Part shown: piece by piece, positions 28,869-40,782 of the stretch
Position numbering within the stretch: the stretch's first letter is position 1
How the letters are laid out: every line of letters begins with the position of its first letter
NCBI GenBank assembly: GCA_023512835.1
Contig: CM042087.1
Coordinates: 4,994,021 to 5,058,020 of the forward strand
Length of the DNA: 64,000 nt
Reading direction: 5' to 3'
From: Taxillus chinensis
Taxonomy: Eukaryota > Streptophyta > Magnoliopsida > Santalales > Loranthaceae
Made by a program: the position numbers and the translations under genes
The notes under the pieces: generated by a model
What the model was told of the DNA's origin: nothing
What the model saw: only the letters and a program-made list of their open reading frames with translations
Database searches by the model: none

Positions 28869-30705
28869 TGTCACGCCCCGGTTTTCCAACCCGAGGAGAC
28901 CGGAACGTGACCCTCCCTTTACCCGGGTTTGGATAAAGGGGTGGAACACAACATACAGTTCAGAAAACAAAATCACACAATTATTTAATTGAAACCACAT
29001 GCCTTTATTGTGTTTCAAACTTCATTTCAATATCTCCCCGCTGGGGTTACAATGCCTCAATAAAATTACATAACGCAAATAACATAAAACAAAGCCACAA
29101 AATAGAACTCTTTCCACCTTGGTGTTCCCACCTAACGCCTGTAGGTTCCTGCAAGAAAACACATCATAGTAGGAGGGGTGAGCATCCACAGCTCAGTAGG
29201 GATCATGTCTCCCCAACCCATCCCATGCTCCTAGCATCTACATGTCATGTGTACAAGTGCAGTGTCGTGTTACAATAATTCCAACAGACAATAACAAACC
29301 ACATCAGTAGCCATAATTATCCACCACACAAACCACAAGTGATTTAACCGCCTCTTCACGCCAATGATTTAACCGCCTCTCAGGCATAGTTTCCACAGTC
29401 AGTCTCACTGACATTAACTCAGCCTCTCAGGCTCCACAGTCAGTCTCACTGACATCAACTCAGCCTCTCAGGCTCCACAGTACACAAGCATTGCCTCAGC
29501 CTCTTAGGCTTCTTAGGCTCCACAGACAACAACAAACATTTAACATATATCTCAGTTATTCAGGCATAACAACAAACACTTAACATGCATGTCCACCCTG
29601 GTATAACATCAAACACCTAGCATGCATATCCTCACAGACATTACATCAAACACCATTCAAGCATAACCACACTGGCATAACATCAATTGCATAACATGCA
29701 TGGCCTCACAGGCATAATATCAAACACCTAGTGTGCAGCGCCACACAGGCCTAATCTCAACCCATACTTGCCACTGAAGGCCAACATTCATATAGGAGGT
29801 CACACCTATATGAATTTACATATAAATAGTATAACAATAACAATAGAAGCTCTATAAATCCTTTACACAGGGCCTAACCCCAGAACAGATCAGGTGAGAC
29901 AGAACCCCTACCTTGGAAACGTCCTCCTGCTCTTGCTCCCGCGCTAGACACCGTTCTCCCCACGCAAGACGCTCTGGCAGTGAGCCAGCAGCTCTCCTTC
30001 CCCCTCTCTCTCTCTCTCTCTGCGATGGCTGGTGGAGCAACAAACCCTAAACCTAAAACAGAGGGCTCTTCATCCTTATATAGGCAACGCAACATCAAAA
30101 CGACGTAGTTTTGATTAAGTGAACCCCAGCATCAAAACGACGTAGTTTTGATTACACAAGTTACAACCTTTCCGCATCCATACTCGACAAAATATCCATA
30201 ATTCCAACATGGTCCTTTGGGAAAAGATGATTAGAATAACAAAACTAAGGTAAACATGCAAAAATATGCCTGCACGCCAATTTGGACGCCAATTCCCCAA
30301 TTAGTGTGCAGCTCCAAATGCACTCAAACTTCACCCCAAGCCTCCTTGCATCTTGTAGAGGTCTGAGAAGCAAAAATATGCTTGCACGTGAAATGGGTGA
30401 ATTCACGTGCAGCTCCAAATGCTCTGAAATTTCTGTGGTAGATAGAGGACCTCATTCTAAGAAACTTTTGTTCTTACACACCAATTGTTTGAGGCCATCT
30501 ACTATATCAAAAGTGAGCTCCAAAATCTGCCAAAACAGCTTAAAACCGCATGTATATGCATAGCATCTTCCTAGGGCATAAATGTACGTTATCACTTGTC
30601 ACATGCACCTCCCAAAAGTCCCCTCTTGGGCTCATCTCTTACCTCAAACTTGTGCACCAACATCCAAGGTGTTTGTGGTTAACTTCTTATACACGGTTCA
30701 TTACA
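28869..30705 (-). repeat. G2 3' LTR
   Basis: 1,837 bp. Contains tandem units 'cagcctctcaggctccacag' (about 29390-29520), 'catcaaacacctag' units (29590-29750), a short CT tract (30004-30023), paired palindromes (30094-30115 and 30131-30152) and, on the minus strand, a TATATA box at 30077-30082. Confidence 0.93.
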
Positions 30706-30735
30706 TCCTCTCCCCCTTAAGACTTTTCGTCCTCA
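30706..30735 (-). other. G2 polypurine tract
   Basis: Minus strand TTAAGGGGGAGAGGA abuts the 3' LTR start TGTAATG. Just upstream, 'GAGGACGAAAAGTC' repeats the motif at the end of pol (31050-31075). The spacer 30736-31057 between PPT and pol is AC-rich and non-coding. Confidence 0.88.
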
Positions 30736-31057
30736 AAAAGAAATGACATACGAGGAAAACAAACACAAGCTACCCATTTGCCACACAGCGAGCCACAACA
30801 CCCAAATGGGTCATACACCGCGCACAGCACATAACGGCACATAACAAGGTACCACCATAATCCATAACCACATGCATCACAATAATGCATATAACATATA
30901 TCCGCATGTCACATATACACATCTCAACACATATCACAAATATGAACACATGTCTAAAAGACAATACAAATACACCAAATCACACACAACTAATACAAGA
31001 AAACACATCACTACCCCTTGGCCAACAGCCACCAACAGCCACCTCCCACTCTTAAGA

Positions 31058-32350
31058 TTATTCGTCCTCGAACAATTCTGGGTGCTGCTCACGCATCACG
31101 GACTCACGTTCCTATGTCTCCTCCTCAATGCCACGATGCTGCCATAGCACGCGAACCAAAGGAATAGCACGACCACGCAAAAGCTTCTCTCGCCGATCTA
31201 GGATACGGATAGGGGCCTCAACAACGGACATGTCATCCTCAATGTCTAATGTCCCCCAATCGATCACATGGGTGGGGTCAGGGTGATACTTCCGCAACTG
31301 GGACACGTGGAATACATTGTGCACCCTACTCAGCTGCGGTGGCAAAGCTAACCGGTAAGCCACCGGCCCCACACGAGTCAGAACCTCAAAAGGACCAATA
31401 AACCGGGGAGATAGCTTCGAACCTCGCCCAAACCGTCAATGTCCACGACGTGGAGAGACACGAAGGAACAAATGATCGCCCACAGAAAACTCCAAAGGTC
31501 GCCGCCGCTGGTCCGCATAAGATTTCTGCCGACTCTGAGCTGATAACAACCGCTGACGAATCGACTTAACCTTCTCGGTAGCCTCTTGAACCAACTGTGG
31601 TCCCAAGAGAGCTGTCTCCCCCACCTCGGTCCAACACAAAGGTGATCGACACGGCCGCCCATATAACGCCTCAAAAGGAGCCATCCCAATGGATGCCTGA
31701 TAACTGTTGTTGTAGGCAAACTCCACCAAAGCAAGGTGAGTTGCCCACGAACCCCCAAAATCTAACACACAGGCCCGTAACATGTCCTCCAAAGTCTGAT
31801 TCGTCCTCTCTGTCTGGCCGTCAGTCTCAGGGTGAAAGGCTGTACTCAAGTGAAGTTTGGTTCCCATAGCCTCTTGTAAACCTGCCCAAAAACGGGAAGT
31901 GAACCTCGAATCCCGGTCAGAGACAACCGATGATGGTACGCTATGCAATCTCACAATCTCGTTCATGTATAGCTGACTCAAGGTCCCAATAGAGTCCCGC
32001 TCGCGAACAGCCAGGAAATGGGCCGACTTTGTGAGTCGATCCACAATCACCCAAATCATATCTTTCCTCCCAGTGGTGGGTGGAAGACCAGTCACAAAGT
32101 CCATCGCGATGTGGTCCCATTTCCACTCCGCTATTGGCAACGGCTGTAACATACCTGCCGGCCGCTGATGCTCAGCTTTCACCTGCTGACACGTGAGGCA
32201 CCGCGAAACAAAGGCAGCCACATCGCGTTTTATCCAAGGCCACCAAAAATGTCCCCGAAGCGCATGGTACATCTTTGTACCCCCTGGATGCACAGCAACT
32301 CTAGACTGGTGAAACTCCCTTATCACCTTATCCCTGAGAGAAGAAGCCAC
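31058..32350 (-). pseudogene. pol: G2 integrase with chromodomain-like C-terminus
   Basis: One frame from 32350 to a natural stop at 31058-31060. The zinc finger has 'FHQSRVAVHPGGTKMYHAL' and 'CLTCQQVKAEHQ'. The catalytic core has D in '[10 protein letters not shown]', D in 'VSDRDSRFTSRFW' and E in 'TDGQTERTNQ', with intact 'LRACVLDFGGSW' and 'YNNSYQASIGMAPFEALYGR'. The C-terminus shows 'RFIGPFEVL', '[19 protein letters not shown]' and '[21 protein letters not shown]', ending FEDE. Only two stops interrupt it: near 31434 (Arg CGA to TGA) and 31112 (Trp to TAG). It is linked to the RT part through the stop at 32363. Confidence 0.93.
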
Positions 32351-32362
32351 TACTAACCGCCC

Positions 32363-35074
32363 CTAAAACGACAACTCATGCTCAGTACCCTCTGTCCAGT
32401 CCTCAGATAGCTCACCAGCCTCAATACGAGCATGGAGAACCTCACACTCAATGTCACCCAACTGTCCCTCCTGGACGCGCTGGTACAACTCAGGCACAAC
32501 CACCAAAGGACTCAGAACTGTCCCACCATCACGAACAACAGGCTGCAGCTGCAACATCGCCAACTGCTCCATCAGCTTCCACTCTCGCACGGCCACCTCA
32601 GCTTTCCCTTTTCTGCTCAACGCATCAGCCACAACATTACCCTTGCCCGGGGTATAAGCAAGAGTAAAGTCAAAGGTTTGCAAATACTCCACCCATCTCC
32701 TCTGCCTCAAATTCAAGTCGTTCTGGGTAAAGATGTACTGAAGGCTCTTGTGATCCGAGAACACTACAAACTTCTCCCCCAAGAGGTAATACTGCCAACT
32801 CTTCAGGGCGAAGATGACAGCGGCCAACTCAAGGTCATGAGTAGGATAATTCTGCTCATGAGGCTTCAGCTGCCTTGACCCATAAGCTACCACACTATGC
32901 TCCTGTATAAGCACACACCCCAAACCAACCCTGGACGCATCACAATACACCCCATATGTGATATCCTCCCGAGGTAACCTCAACACCGGTGCAGTGGTCA
33001 AACGGGTTTTGAGAGCCTCAAACGCCTGCTGACACTTATCAGTCCACTCAAACTTCACTCCCTTCCGAGTCAACGCCGTCATAGGAGCTGCCAAACGGGA
33101 GAATCCCTCTACAAAACGACGGTAATAACCTGCCAAGCCAAGAAAACTATGAATCTCGAAAACATTGGTTGGCCTCTCCCATGATGATACCGCCTCAATC
33201 TTGGCTGGGTCCACTCTAACCCCTTTAGCGGATACTACGTGGCCAAGGAAATGGACCTCCTGCATCCAAAACTCGCATTTGTTAAACTTAGCAAACAACC
33301 GCTGGTCCCTCAAGGTTTGCAACACTGTTGCCAAATGCTCCACATGCTCCCTCTCGGTCTTGGAATATACCAAGATATCGTCTATAAACACCACCACGAA
33401 CGAGTCTAAGTATGGGGCAAAGACTTGGTTCATCAAATGCATAAACACTGCCGGCGCATTAGTGAGCCCAAAAGGCATCACTATCCACTCATAGTGCACA
33501 TACCTGCACCGAAAGGCCGTCTTAGGGATGTCTTCCTGCCTAACCCTCAACTGATGATACCCCGACCGTAGATTTATCTTGGAAAACCACCGGGCTCCAC
33601 TCAATTGATCAAACAGGTCATCGATCCGAGGCAACGGATACTTGTTCTTCACAGTCACCAAATTCAGCTTCCTATAGTCGATGCAGAGACGAAGCGTGTC
33701 ATCTGCCTTCTTAGCAAAGAGCACCGGAGCACCCCAGGGTGAGGTACTCGGTCTAATATACCCCTGGTCCACCAACTCTTCTATTTGCCTCTGTAGCTCC
33801 CTCAACTCAGCTGGTCCCATCCGATAAGCCACTTGGGATATCGGTCCAGTCCCCGGTACCAACTCAATGGTGAACTCTACACTCCTCTTAGGAGGTAAAC
33901 TCCTCAACTGGTCAGGAAAGACATCCTGAAATTGGTCAACAACTGCTGGCCACACTCTCTTTTCCACTTTCCCCTCCTCAGCAAAGGTCAAGGCTGCCAA
34001 CCTGTGGGTAATGGCACCCCACTGGTCTAGCACTGGCCCAGCCCAACTAGCCTCACAATCCCACTCCCCCTGCAAGGTGCAAGAAACCCCCGCAGGTGAC
34101 ACAAAGGATACCCGCCGCCCATAACAGTCTATCTTGGCCTGGAAAGCCATAAGCCAATCCATACCCAAGATCAGGTCAAAAGCACGCAAGGGCAATACAT
34201 GCAGGTCGAAGCTCAGCTCCACACTTCCTATAGTTAACACACAGTCACGGCAAACACGCCGCACTTCAATCATAACCCCCACTGGAGACTTAACAACTAG
34301 GGCCTTCGCTGCCTCCACACAAGCTAACCCCAAGCTATCTATCATAAGCTCAGCAATAAAAGAACACGATGCACCCGTATCGAAAAGAACAGAAGCTAAT
34401 GTACGGGAGATCAAAAGGGTACCGCTAACCACCGATGGTCCTGCTCCACCCTCAGCCGGTGGGGGTGGTAGCTCAGCCTCCTCCTGGTACGTCGCCTCCA
34501 GCGTAAACACCCTTCCTTGGCCCGTGCCACTGGTCGGCTCACTCACTGGACGCTTCCCGCCATGGCTGCCTCCCACTTCAGTCTGCTGACGCTCTTGCCT
34601 CCCCTGAGGTTGGGTCTGGCTAGATCCCGCATGGCTAGCCTGCCACTGACGGGCTGGCCTCTCCGCTGGAGCGCGAAAACTAGCATCACTCCTCATGCTA
34701 GATGCCACACCTCCTGCTCCCCTGTTGCCACTCTTGCACACCCGGCTCAAGTGGCCCTCTCGCCCACAGTTGTTACACCGCCAGTCCTTCTTGGGATATT
34801 CCCTCTTGAAGTGACCTTGCCTCCCACAACAAAGACAACCGTTGGGGGAACCTCCTGCTGAACCTCCCTGCCCACTACCGCCAAGGGTGAACCTCCCTGG
34901 GTTCACAGATGGTAGACCCCGGATGCGGAAAGAACTATTATCTCTCTCCTCAGTCTTGGGCCTCTTGGACCCAGAATCGCGTTCAGACCCACCTTGCAAC
35001 TGGCGACCCTGGTGAACCTGCCTCCCATCATCCAGTTCCCTCTCAGCTATGCGCTGTCTCAACAACCTCAACAT
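32363..35074 (-). CDS. pol: G2 zinc knuckles, protease, reverse transcriptase, RNase H
   Basis: An open stretch of 903 codons. In order: basic linker; knuckles ([14 protein letters not shown], last Cys lost to Tyr, and [14 protein letters not shown]); protease with [13 protein letters not shown] and '[10 protein letters not shown]'; RT with '[29 protein letters not shown]', '[17 protein letters not shown]', '[17 protein letters not shown]' and [13 protein letters not shown]; RNase H with '[18 protein letters not shown]', '[16 protein letters not shown]' and '[13 protein letters not shown]'; then '[16 protein letters not shown]'. All catalytic motifs look intact. It begins by a frameshift from gag near 35055 and stops at 32363 where Arg is expected. 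Confidence 0.94.
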   Translation of the reverse strand: MLRLLRQRIAERELDDGRQVHQGRQLQGGSERDSGSKRPKTEERDNSSFRIRGLPSVNPGRFTLGGSGQGGSAGGSPNGCLCCGRQGHFKREYPKKDWRCNNCGREGHLSRVCKSGNRGAGGVASSMRSDASFRAPAERPARQWQASHAGSSQTQPQGRQERQQTEVGGSHGGKRPVSEPTSGTGQGRVFTLEATYQEEAELPPPPAEGGAGPSVVSGTLLISRTLASVLFDTGASCSFIAELMIDSLGLACVEAAKALVVKSPVGVMIEVRRVCRDCVLTIGSVELSFDLHVLPLRAFDLILGMDWLMAFQAKIDCYGRRVSFVSPAGVSCTLQGEWDCEASWAGPVLDQWGAITHRLAALTFAEEGKVEKRVWPAVVDQFQDVFPDQLRSLPPKRSVEFTIELVPGTGPISQVAYRMGPAELRELQRQIEELVDQGYIRPSTSPWGAPVLFAKKADDTLRLCIDYRKLNLVTVKNKYPLPRIDDLFDQLSGARWFSKINLRSGYHQLRVRQEDIPKTAFRCRYVHYEWIVMPFGLTNAPAVFMHLMNQVFAPYLDSFVVVFIDDILVYSKTEREHVEHLATVLQTLRDQRLFAKFNKCEFWMQEVHFLGHVVSAKGVRVDPAKIEAVSSWERPTNVFEIHSFLGLAGYYRRFVEGFSRLAAPMTALTRKGVKFEWTDKCQQAFEALKTRLTTAPVLRLPREDITYGVYCDASRVGLGCVLIQEHSVVAYGSRQLKPHEQNYPTHDLELAAVIFALKSWQYYLLGEKFVVFSDHKSLQYIFTQNDLNLRQRRWVEYLQTFDFTLAYTPGKGNVVADALSRKGKAEVAVREWKLMEQLAMLQLQPVVRDGGTVLSPLVVVPELYQRVQEGQLGDIECEVLHARIEAGELSEDWTEGTEHELSF

Positions 35075-35837
35075 AGGTCCTCAAACGCAGAATCGCCACC
35101 CTCTGCCTAAGAGCTAGCCTGAGACCCAAGGTGAACTTGTGGGCTTTCAGGTTCTCATTTGCCACAGTCTCGGGGGCAAACCTACTCAGGCTCCGGAACT
35201 CCCGCTCATACTCGGGCACCGTCTTTGATCCTTGCTTCAGGCTGCCAAATTCTTCTCTCTTCTGCCATCTCAAGGACTCAGGGAAAAACTCATCATGGAA
35301 GAGTTGCAAAAACTCCTCCCACAGCATAAACTGCACCGCATGGCTCCCCGCGACACTCTGCTACCACTCCAGAGCATTCTCCTCTAGCTGCCGAATGGCC
35401 AGCCTCACCTTATCCTCCTCCCGGGGTAGGAGAAAGGAAAACACATGTTCGATCTGTCTCAGCCAGTGCTCAGCTAACACTAGGTCCTCCTCTCCTTTGA
35501 ATCGCGGAGGTTGTTCCTTTCGGAACCGTGTCACTACGTCATCCTCTGCACGAATCGGTATACCACTCAGCGAACCCTCACGCTCCCGGGGTAGCTCCCC
35601 CACTGGTGGTGGTGGTGGTGGCACGACCTGCTGGGCTGCCATCTCGCGGCGCACCTCCTCCCATACCTCTTGCCGGATACCCTCCCTCAGCTCTAGGACT
35701 TCCAGCCGGATGCCTTCTCGCAGCTACGCCAGCAACAGTGCATGTCCTCCAACGGACTGCCCCGCACCCGGGCCCTCATGGGCAGATGACTCATCAGCCA
35801 CTGCCCCGGACGCACGTGTCACTCTACTCGGTGGCAT
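35043..35837 (-). pseudogene. gag: G2 gag
   Basis: Start ATG 35837 (MPPSRVTRASGAV). TAG at 35724 interrupts the N-terminal helical repeat ('LREGIRLEVLELREGIRQEVWEEVR'). The frame continues with 'VTRFRKEQPPRFKGEEDLVLAEHWLRQIEHVF' (retrotransposon gag domain) to a second stop near 35361 (in 'EW*QSV', Trp expected). It then runs through 'EEFLQLFHDEFFPESLRWQKREEF' to 35043, where a 1-nt indel moves into the pol frame. The product is the particle-forming Gag. Confidence 0.9.
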
Positions 35838-36302
35838 TCTTACTACAGGAAGTAAGAAGCACAAACGTCAGAACACGTTCGACAATTATCGGGTTTCACT
35901 ACCTCTACCCCACTATCAAGTCAAGTAGTACATGGCATCACACACATTTTACACATTGCACCAATCAACATTGCACACAATTCAAATAAACAAGGACTTT
36001 TCCTTGTAGTCATGCTCAAGGTACTTCAAATAACATCAGAGTTGCACAGTTCACACCTTATCACATTATTCACATTTTGTTCAAGGTATCCACACCTTCA
36101 CATACAACAACCAATGCAACTAGTGCCCTAATGCCAATGCATGCAAATCCTACCTCAGGTCTGGACTACCCCAAGTACACCTTAGAGGCTCCAAGAGGAC
36201 CGTGTTGATCAGGCACGTCCCTCCTGGTTCCCCCCAAAGGACTCAAGATAACCAGATCCGCCCACTACCCTAGGCTATCTAGACCATGCTCTGATACCAT
36301 AT
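35838..36302 (-). other. G2 leader with primer binding site
   Basis: 465 bp of untranslated leader. The PBS is at 36288-36299 (minus strand TGGTATCAGAGC, tRNA-Met), three bases inside the 5' LTR edge at 36303. No gene is visible. Confidence 0.9.
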
Positions 36303-37426
36303 TGTCACGCCCCGGTTTTCCAACCCGAGGAGACCGGAACGTGACCCTCCCTTTACCCGGGTTTGGATAAAGGGGTGGAACACAACATACACTCTAGAAA
36401 ACAAAATCACACAATTATTTAATTAAAACCACATGCCTTTATTGTGTTTCAAACTTCATTTCAATATCTCCCCACTGGGGTTACAATGCCTCAATAAAAT
36501 TACATAACGCAAATAACATAAAACAAAGCCACAAAATAGAACTCTTCTACCTTGGTGTTCCCACCTAACGCCTATAGGTTCCTGCAAGAAAACACACCAT
36601 AGTAGGAGGGGTGAGCATCCACAGCTCAGTAGGGATCATGTCTCCCCAACCCATCCCATGCTCCTAGCATCTACATGCCATGTGTACAAGTGCAGTGTCG
36701 TGTTACAATAATTCCAACAGACAATAACAAACCACATCAGTAGCCATAATTATCCACCACTCAAACCACAAGTGATTTAACCGCCTCTTCACGCCAATGA
36801 TTTAACCGCCTCTCAAGCATAGTTTCCACAGTCAGTCTCACTGACATTAACTCAGCCTCTCAGGCTCCACGGTCGATCTCACGACATCAACTCAACCTCT
36901 CAGGCTCCATAGGTACACAAGCATTGCCTCGGCCTCTCAGGCTTCTTAGGCTCCACGACAACAACAAACATTTAACATATATCTCAATTATTCAGGCATA
37001 ACAACAAACACTTAACATGCATGTCCACCCTGGTATAACATCAAACACCTAGCATGCATATCCTCACAGACATTACATCAAACACCATTCAGGCATAACC
37101 ACACTGGCATAACATCAATTGTATAACATGCATGGCCTCACAGGCATAATATCAAACACCTAGTGTGCAGCGCCACACAGGCCTAATCTCAACCCATACT
37201 TGCCACTGAAGGCCAACATTCATATAGGAGGTCACACCTATATGAATTTACATATAAATAGTATAACAATAACAACGAAGCTCTATAAATCCTCTACACA
37301 GGGGCCTAACCCCCGAGCAGTTAGGTGAGACAGAACCCCTACCTTGGAAACGTCCTCCTGTTCTTGCTCCCGCGCTAGACACCGTCCTCCCCACGCAAGA
37401 CGCTCCGGCAGCAAGCCAGCAGCTCT

Positions 37427-37430
<4 letters not shown>

Positions 37431-37478
<48 letters not shown>
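37431..37478. repeat. (CT)n microsatellite in G2 5' LTR
   Basis: 24 CT units, against about 10 in the 3' LTR (30004-30023) and about 8 in G0 (near 741). On the transcribed strand it lies just downstream of the predicted TATA box and start, in the untranslated leader. Confidence 0.95.
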
Positions 37479-37480
<2 letters not shown>

Positions 37481-37533
37481 GACGGCTGGTGGAGCAACAA
37501 ACCCTAAGCCTAAAACAGAGGGCTCTTCATCCT

Positions 37534-37610
37534 TATATAGACAACACAACATCAAAACGACGTAGTTTTGATTAAGTGAACCCCAAAGATCAAAATGACG
37601 TAGTTTTGAT
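37534..37610 (-). promoter_or_regulatory. G2 core promoter: TATA box and paired palindromes
   Basis: On the minus strand two near-palindromes with arms ATCAAAAC/GTTTTGAT around an ACGT core lie upstream (about 37589-37610 and 37551-37572), then CTATATAAGG (TATATA at 37534-37539). Their spacing of about 38 bp is kept in all three LTRs of this type. The ACGT core suggests bZIP-type binding; that is an inference. Confidence 0.55.
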
Positions 37611-39159
37611 TACACAAGTTACAACCTTTCCGCATCCATACTCGACAAAATATCCATAATTTCAACATGGTCCTTTGGGAAAAGATGATTAGAATAACAA
37701 AACTAAGGTAACCATGCAAAAATATGCCTGCACGCCAATTTGAACGCCAATTCCCCAATTGGCGTGCAGCTCCAAATGCACTTAAACTTCACCCCAAGCC
37801 TCCTTGCATCTTGTAGAGGTCTGAGAAGCAAAAATATGCTTGCACGTGAAATGGGTGAATTCACGTGCAGCTCCAAATGCTCTGAAATTTCTGTGGTAGA
37901 TAGAGGACCTCATTCTAAGCAACTTTTGTTCTTGCACGCCAATTGTTTGAGGCCATCTACTATATCAAAAGTGAGCTCCAAAATCTACCAAAACAGCTTA
38001 AAATCGCATGTATATGCATAACATCTTCCTAGGGCATAAATGTACGTTATCACTTGTCACATGCACCTTCCAAAAGTCCCCTCTTGGGCTCATCTCTTAC
38101 CTCAAACTTGTGCACCAACATCCAAGGTGTTTGTGGTTAACTTCTTACACACGGTTCATTACAAAAGTATTAACATATTGAATTGCTTCGCATAATTCCA
38201 ACTACATTAAAGGCTTTGTCCACGCATCCGAGTGATCCACGTGTAAAATGATAAATGTTCAACGGCTCTTTCTTACATCGAGATACAGCGAGCTGATAAC
38301 TTTGAATGCGGAGCTGATTACTAAGAGCAGTGTCATCTTAGTCCGTTGTAAGGTTCTTTACTCCGCGTTAATAAAGCTCAGATCCTTACTCCATGTCAGT
38401 GGTTGCTTACTCCGTGTCAATGGTTGCTTACTCCGTGTTAGTTTGATACTTGAATCATTATTCCGTGTCAACGCTTCCTCACTCCGTGTAAATGAAAGAT
38501 TCGGAAGGCTTACTTTGTGTCAGCGCTTCCTTACTCCGTTTGAGTAAAGGTTCGGATGACTTACTCCATGTCAGCGCTTCCTTACTCCGCTTGAGTAAAG
38601 GTTTGGATGGCTTACTCCGTGTTAGCACTTCCTTACTCCGCTTGATTAAAGGTTCGGATTCCTTACTCTGCTTCTCTTTTTCATAGTCCGTGCAAACGAA
38701 AGACTCGGGTCCTTATTTCGCACAAGTCCTTCCTTACTCTGCGCGAATGACAGACTCGGATTCCTTACTCCGTGTCTTTTTGTCTTTAGTCCGCGTGAGT
38801 AAAACACTTAGCTCCTTATTCCACAATTTCTCACTTACTCCGCCAAGTTGTAGACTAGGATTCTTAGTCCGTTTGAATGTAAGACCTGAATTCCTTAGTC
38901 CATATCTTTAAGTGCTTAGTCCATGCTAATAATCTTTACTCCGTATCTTGTAATGACTTAGTTATTTACCAAGTTGATTGACATTACTCACGTTGGTCCG
39001 GATCAGGATTATGTATCCTATCCTTAGCTTTGTACTCACGAGTGAAGATCTAGATTAACACTCATCTTCTGCAACATGTTAGAATTTACATTGAAATACC
39101 TTAAACCAAATTACATAGGATTTTATCAGCATCATCCAAATTCTAGGTTCGTTCCAACA

Positions 39160-39455
39160 ATACTCTCTTAGTTTATATCCTAAACCATTCTATTTTTATA
39201 AAATGTATTATTTTCTCATGTTCATGATGTAATTTTTTCCTTAGGGGTAGCCTAATCTCAATTGTTCTATGTCTTATGTGTTTGATTATTGTTCTCATTT
39301 ATCTATGATGTTAATTTATATTGGTGCTTGTATTACATGTAATATGTTAGAGGATTGATAAAATATAAACATTATGTCTATTTACAAGCTAGAGTGAGTA
39401 AGATAAAGGATTGAATGATAAAATCCCAAAATCAGACCCTAGAACAATCACATGG
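39160..39455. repeat. Flank of copia A, copy 2
   Basis: Nearly identical to 4722-5020. Here it continues into unique sequence ('tggtattgagtcttgagaat'), so this is the original flank and 5016-5024 is the duplication junction. Confidence 0.85.
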
Positions 39456-39905
39456 TATTGAGTCTTGAGAATAGTTTGTAGCTTATGGGAAGCTATGGTT
39501 AGTGTTAGATTGTTAATGAATTTGGCTCTATTTCTACGTGTTGCAAGAGTAATTAAATCGTTATTAGGAGTTTATTTATATTTTGATTTATTTAATTTTA
39601 TTATAAAAAATATTTTTGAAGGCTATGTTTGTTTTAACTGTTTTTTGTTTTCGTTTTAAAAATGTGATAGCTGTTTTCTATTACAGAAAATATAAAACCG
39701 AAGACAACAAAAGATTAATTTCATTCTTTAGAACTTAAAAAGGTAAAAACAATTTTTTGGTGTTTTTAGTTTTTTTTTTACTCGAAAACATCAATTATAT
39801 TTTAAAATGAAAACAAAAAATGAACAAAACAAACATGTCATTGGCCAATAGAATCATCTAGGTTAAGATCCTCTTCTATATTCATATAACAACCACCAAA
39901 CTTGC
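39456..39905. other. Anonymous AT-rich sequence
   Basis: No coding potential. It holds an inverted repeat (39624-39836) and ends at the TSD of copia D (CTTGC, 39901-39905). Confidence 0.6.
39624..39836. mobile_element. Putative MITE (terminal inverted repeats of about 37 bp)
   Basis: The left arm ATGTTTGTTTTAACTG.. and the right arm ..TGAACAAAACAAACAT are imperfect inverted complements over roughly 37 bp around an A/T-rich core of about 140 bp. Size and structure fit a MITE. No clear target site duplication was found, so the family is unassigned. Confidence 0.45.
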
Positions 39906-40171
39906 TGTGGAGATAAAAATGACAAATACAATGTAATAATCTGGAAGTTAATGATTGCATTAATCTTAGAATACAATATGGCATTAAATAGCCTTACAAT
40001 AGAAACCGTAAATAAACTGAATGCTAAAAACAAGCAACCCGTTATCAATGCCAGCCTGAAATGGCTATACACGTGGATCACAAACCAGAAAAGATTTGGT
40101 TCTCTTATTACACATGCCTATAACTAATAATATTATAACTGTTATCTTAATAAGCAATTATTATCATAACA
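39906..40171 (-). repeat. Copia D 3' LTR
   Basis: 266 bp, TGTTATGATA..(minus strand) to ..CCACA; its partner is at 46007-46274. The adjacent PPT is on the minus strand, GTTTAAGGGAGGAAA (40172-40186). Confidence 0.92.
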
Positions 40172-40302
40172 TTTCCTCCCTTAAACAAATCAAAGATTTG
40201 TTTACTGTTGATTATAATTGGACATCTTTAGCTGGTGCTTGACAGACTGCTCACGGTCACTTTCATCTGGTGCTTGACAGACTCCTAATAAATTCTGAAT
40301 TT

Positions 40303-40734
40303 CTAAAATGTATCTTGCTTGGGAGGTTTTGTCAACATATCAGCAACTTGTTCTTGAGTATTACAATAAGCTAAATCCACAACTCCTTCCTTTGTCAGAT
40401 CACACAAGAAATGAAAGCGAACATCAATGTGTTTACAATGGCCATGTAACACAGGATTTTTAAAAAGCTTAATTGTTGAATTGTTGTCACAAAACATAGT
40501 AGTGTTGTACCATTGTGAGTGACCAAGCTTCTCCAAAATCCTTCTTATCCATATGATTTGACTGGCATAGTATGTGGCTGCCACAAATTCAGCCTTAGTC
40601 GTTGAAAGAGTGACTATTGGCTGCTTTTTAGAAGACCAGGAAACAGCTCCCGAGCCAAGCAAGAAGACATATCTTGAAGTACTTTTTCTATCTTCTAAAT
40701 CTCCAACGTAATCACTATCAACATATGCTACCAA
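40303..40734 (-). pseudogene. pol: Copia D RNase H
   Basis: An open stretch from 40734: 'VAYVDSDYVGDLEDRKSTSRYVF', 'WSSKKQPIVTLSTTKAEFVAA' (Glu catalytic position present), 'FCDNNSTIKLFKNPVLHGHCKHIDVRFHF', 'QVADMLTKP', ending at 40303. This is the C-terminal end of pol. The spacer to the PPT (40187-40302) is non-coding. Confidence 0.9.
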
Positions 40735-40782
40735 TTCTTTGCTTCCTCCCTTTTTATAGAAAATTCCAAAATTTGTTGTTCC

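Larger units (their letters stand above)
28869..38163 (-). mobile_element. Ty3/gypsy element G2 (chromovirus), nearly intact
   Basis: 9.3-kb minus-strand element with LTRs 28869-30705 and 36303-38163 (TGTAATG...GTGACA). TSDs are GAAGT (28864-28868) and AAAGT (38164-38168), one mismatch. Reading leftward: 5' LTR, tRNA-Met PBS, gag, protease, RT, RNase H, integrase, chromodomain-like tail, PPT, 3' LTR. Only a handful of stops and one frameshift are seen in about 4.8 kb of coding sequence. The LTRs differ by small indels, a CT-repeat expansion and scattered substitutions. Confidence 0.93.
36303..38163 (-). repeat. G2 5' LTR
   Basis: 1,861 bp, the partner of 28869-30705. It differs by a longer CT repeat, small deletions in the 'cctctcaggctccac' array (36850-36960) and scattered substitutions. 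Confidence 0.93.
28419..39159 (-). repeat. Copia A LTR, copy 2, split by G2
   Basis: The LTR segments are 28419-28868 and 38164-39159 (about 1,440 bp in total); the edge TG is mutated to TA at 28419. They match 3381-4721 but carry more TTACTCCGTGTCAG-type units (38360-38670). G2 fills the middle. The pre-insertion sequence in copy 1 is 'gttagaagtattagcat' near 3825. Confidence 0.9.

Noticed and set aside
34134..35989. Long plus-strand frames opposite G2 gag-pol (also 31597-31869 and 32432-32878)
   Set aside because: They are antisense shadows of the well-supported minus-strand polyprotein with its catalytic motifs.
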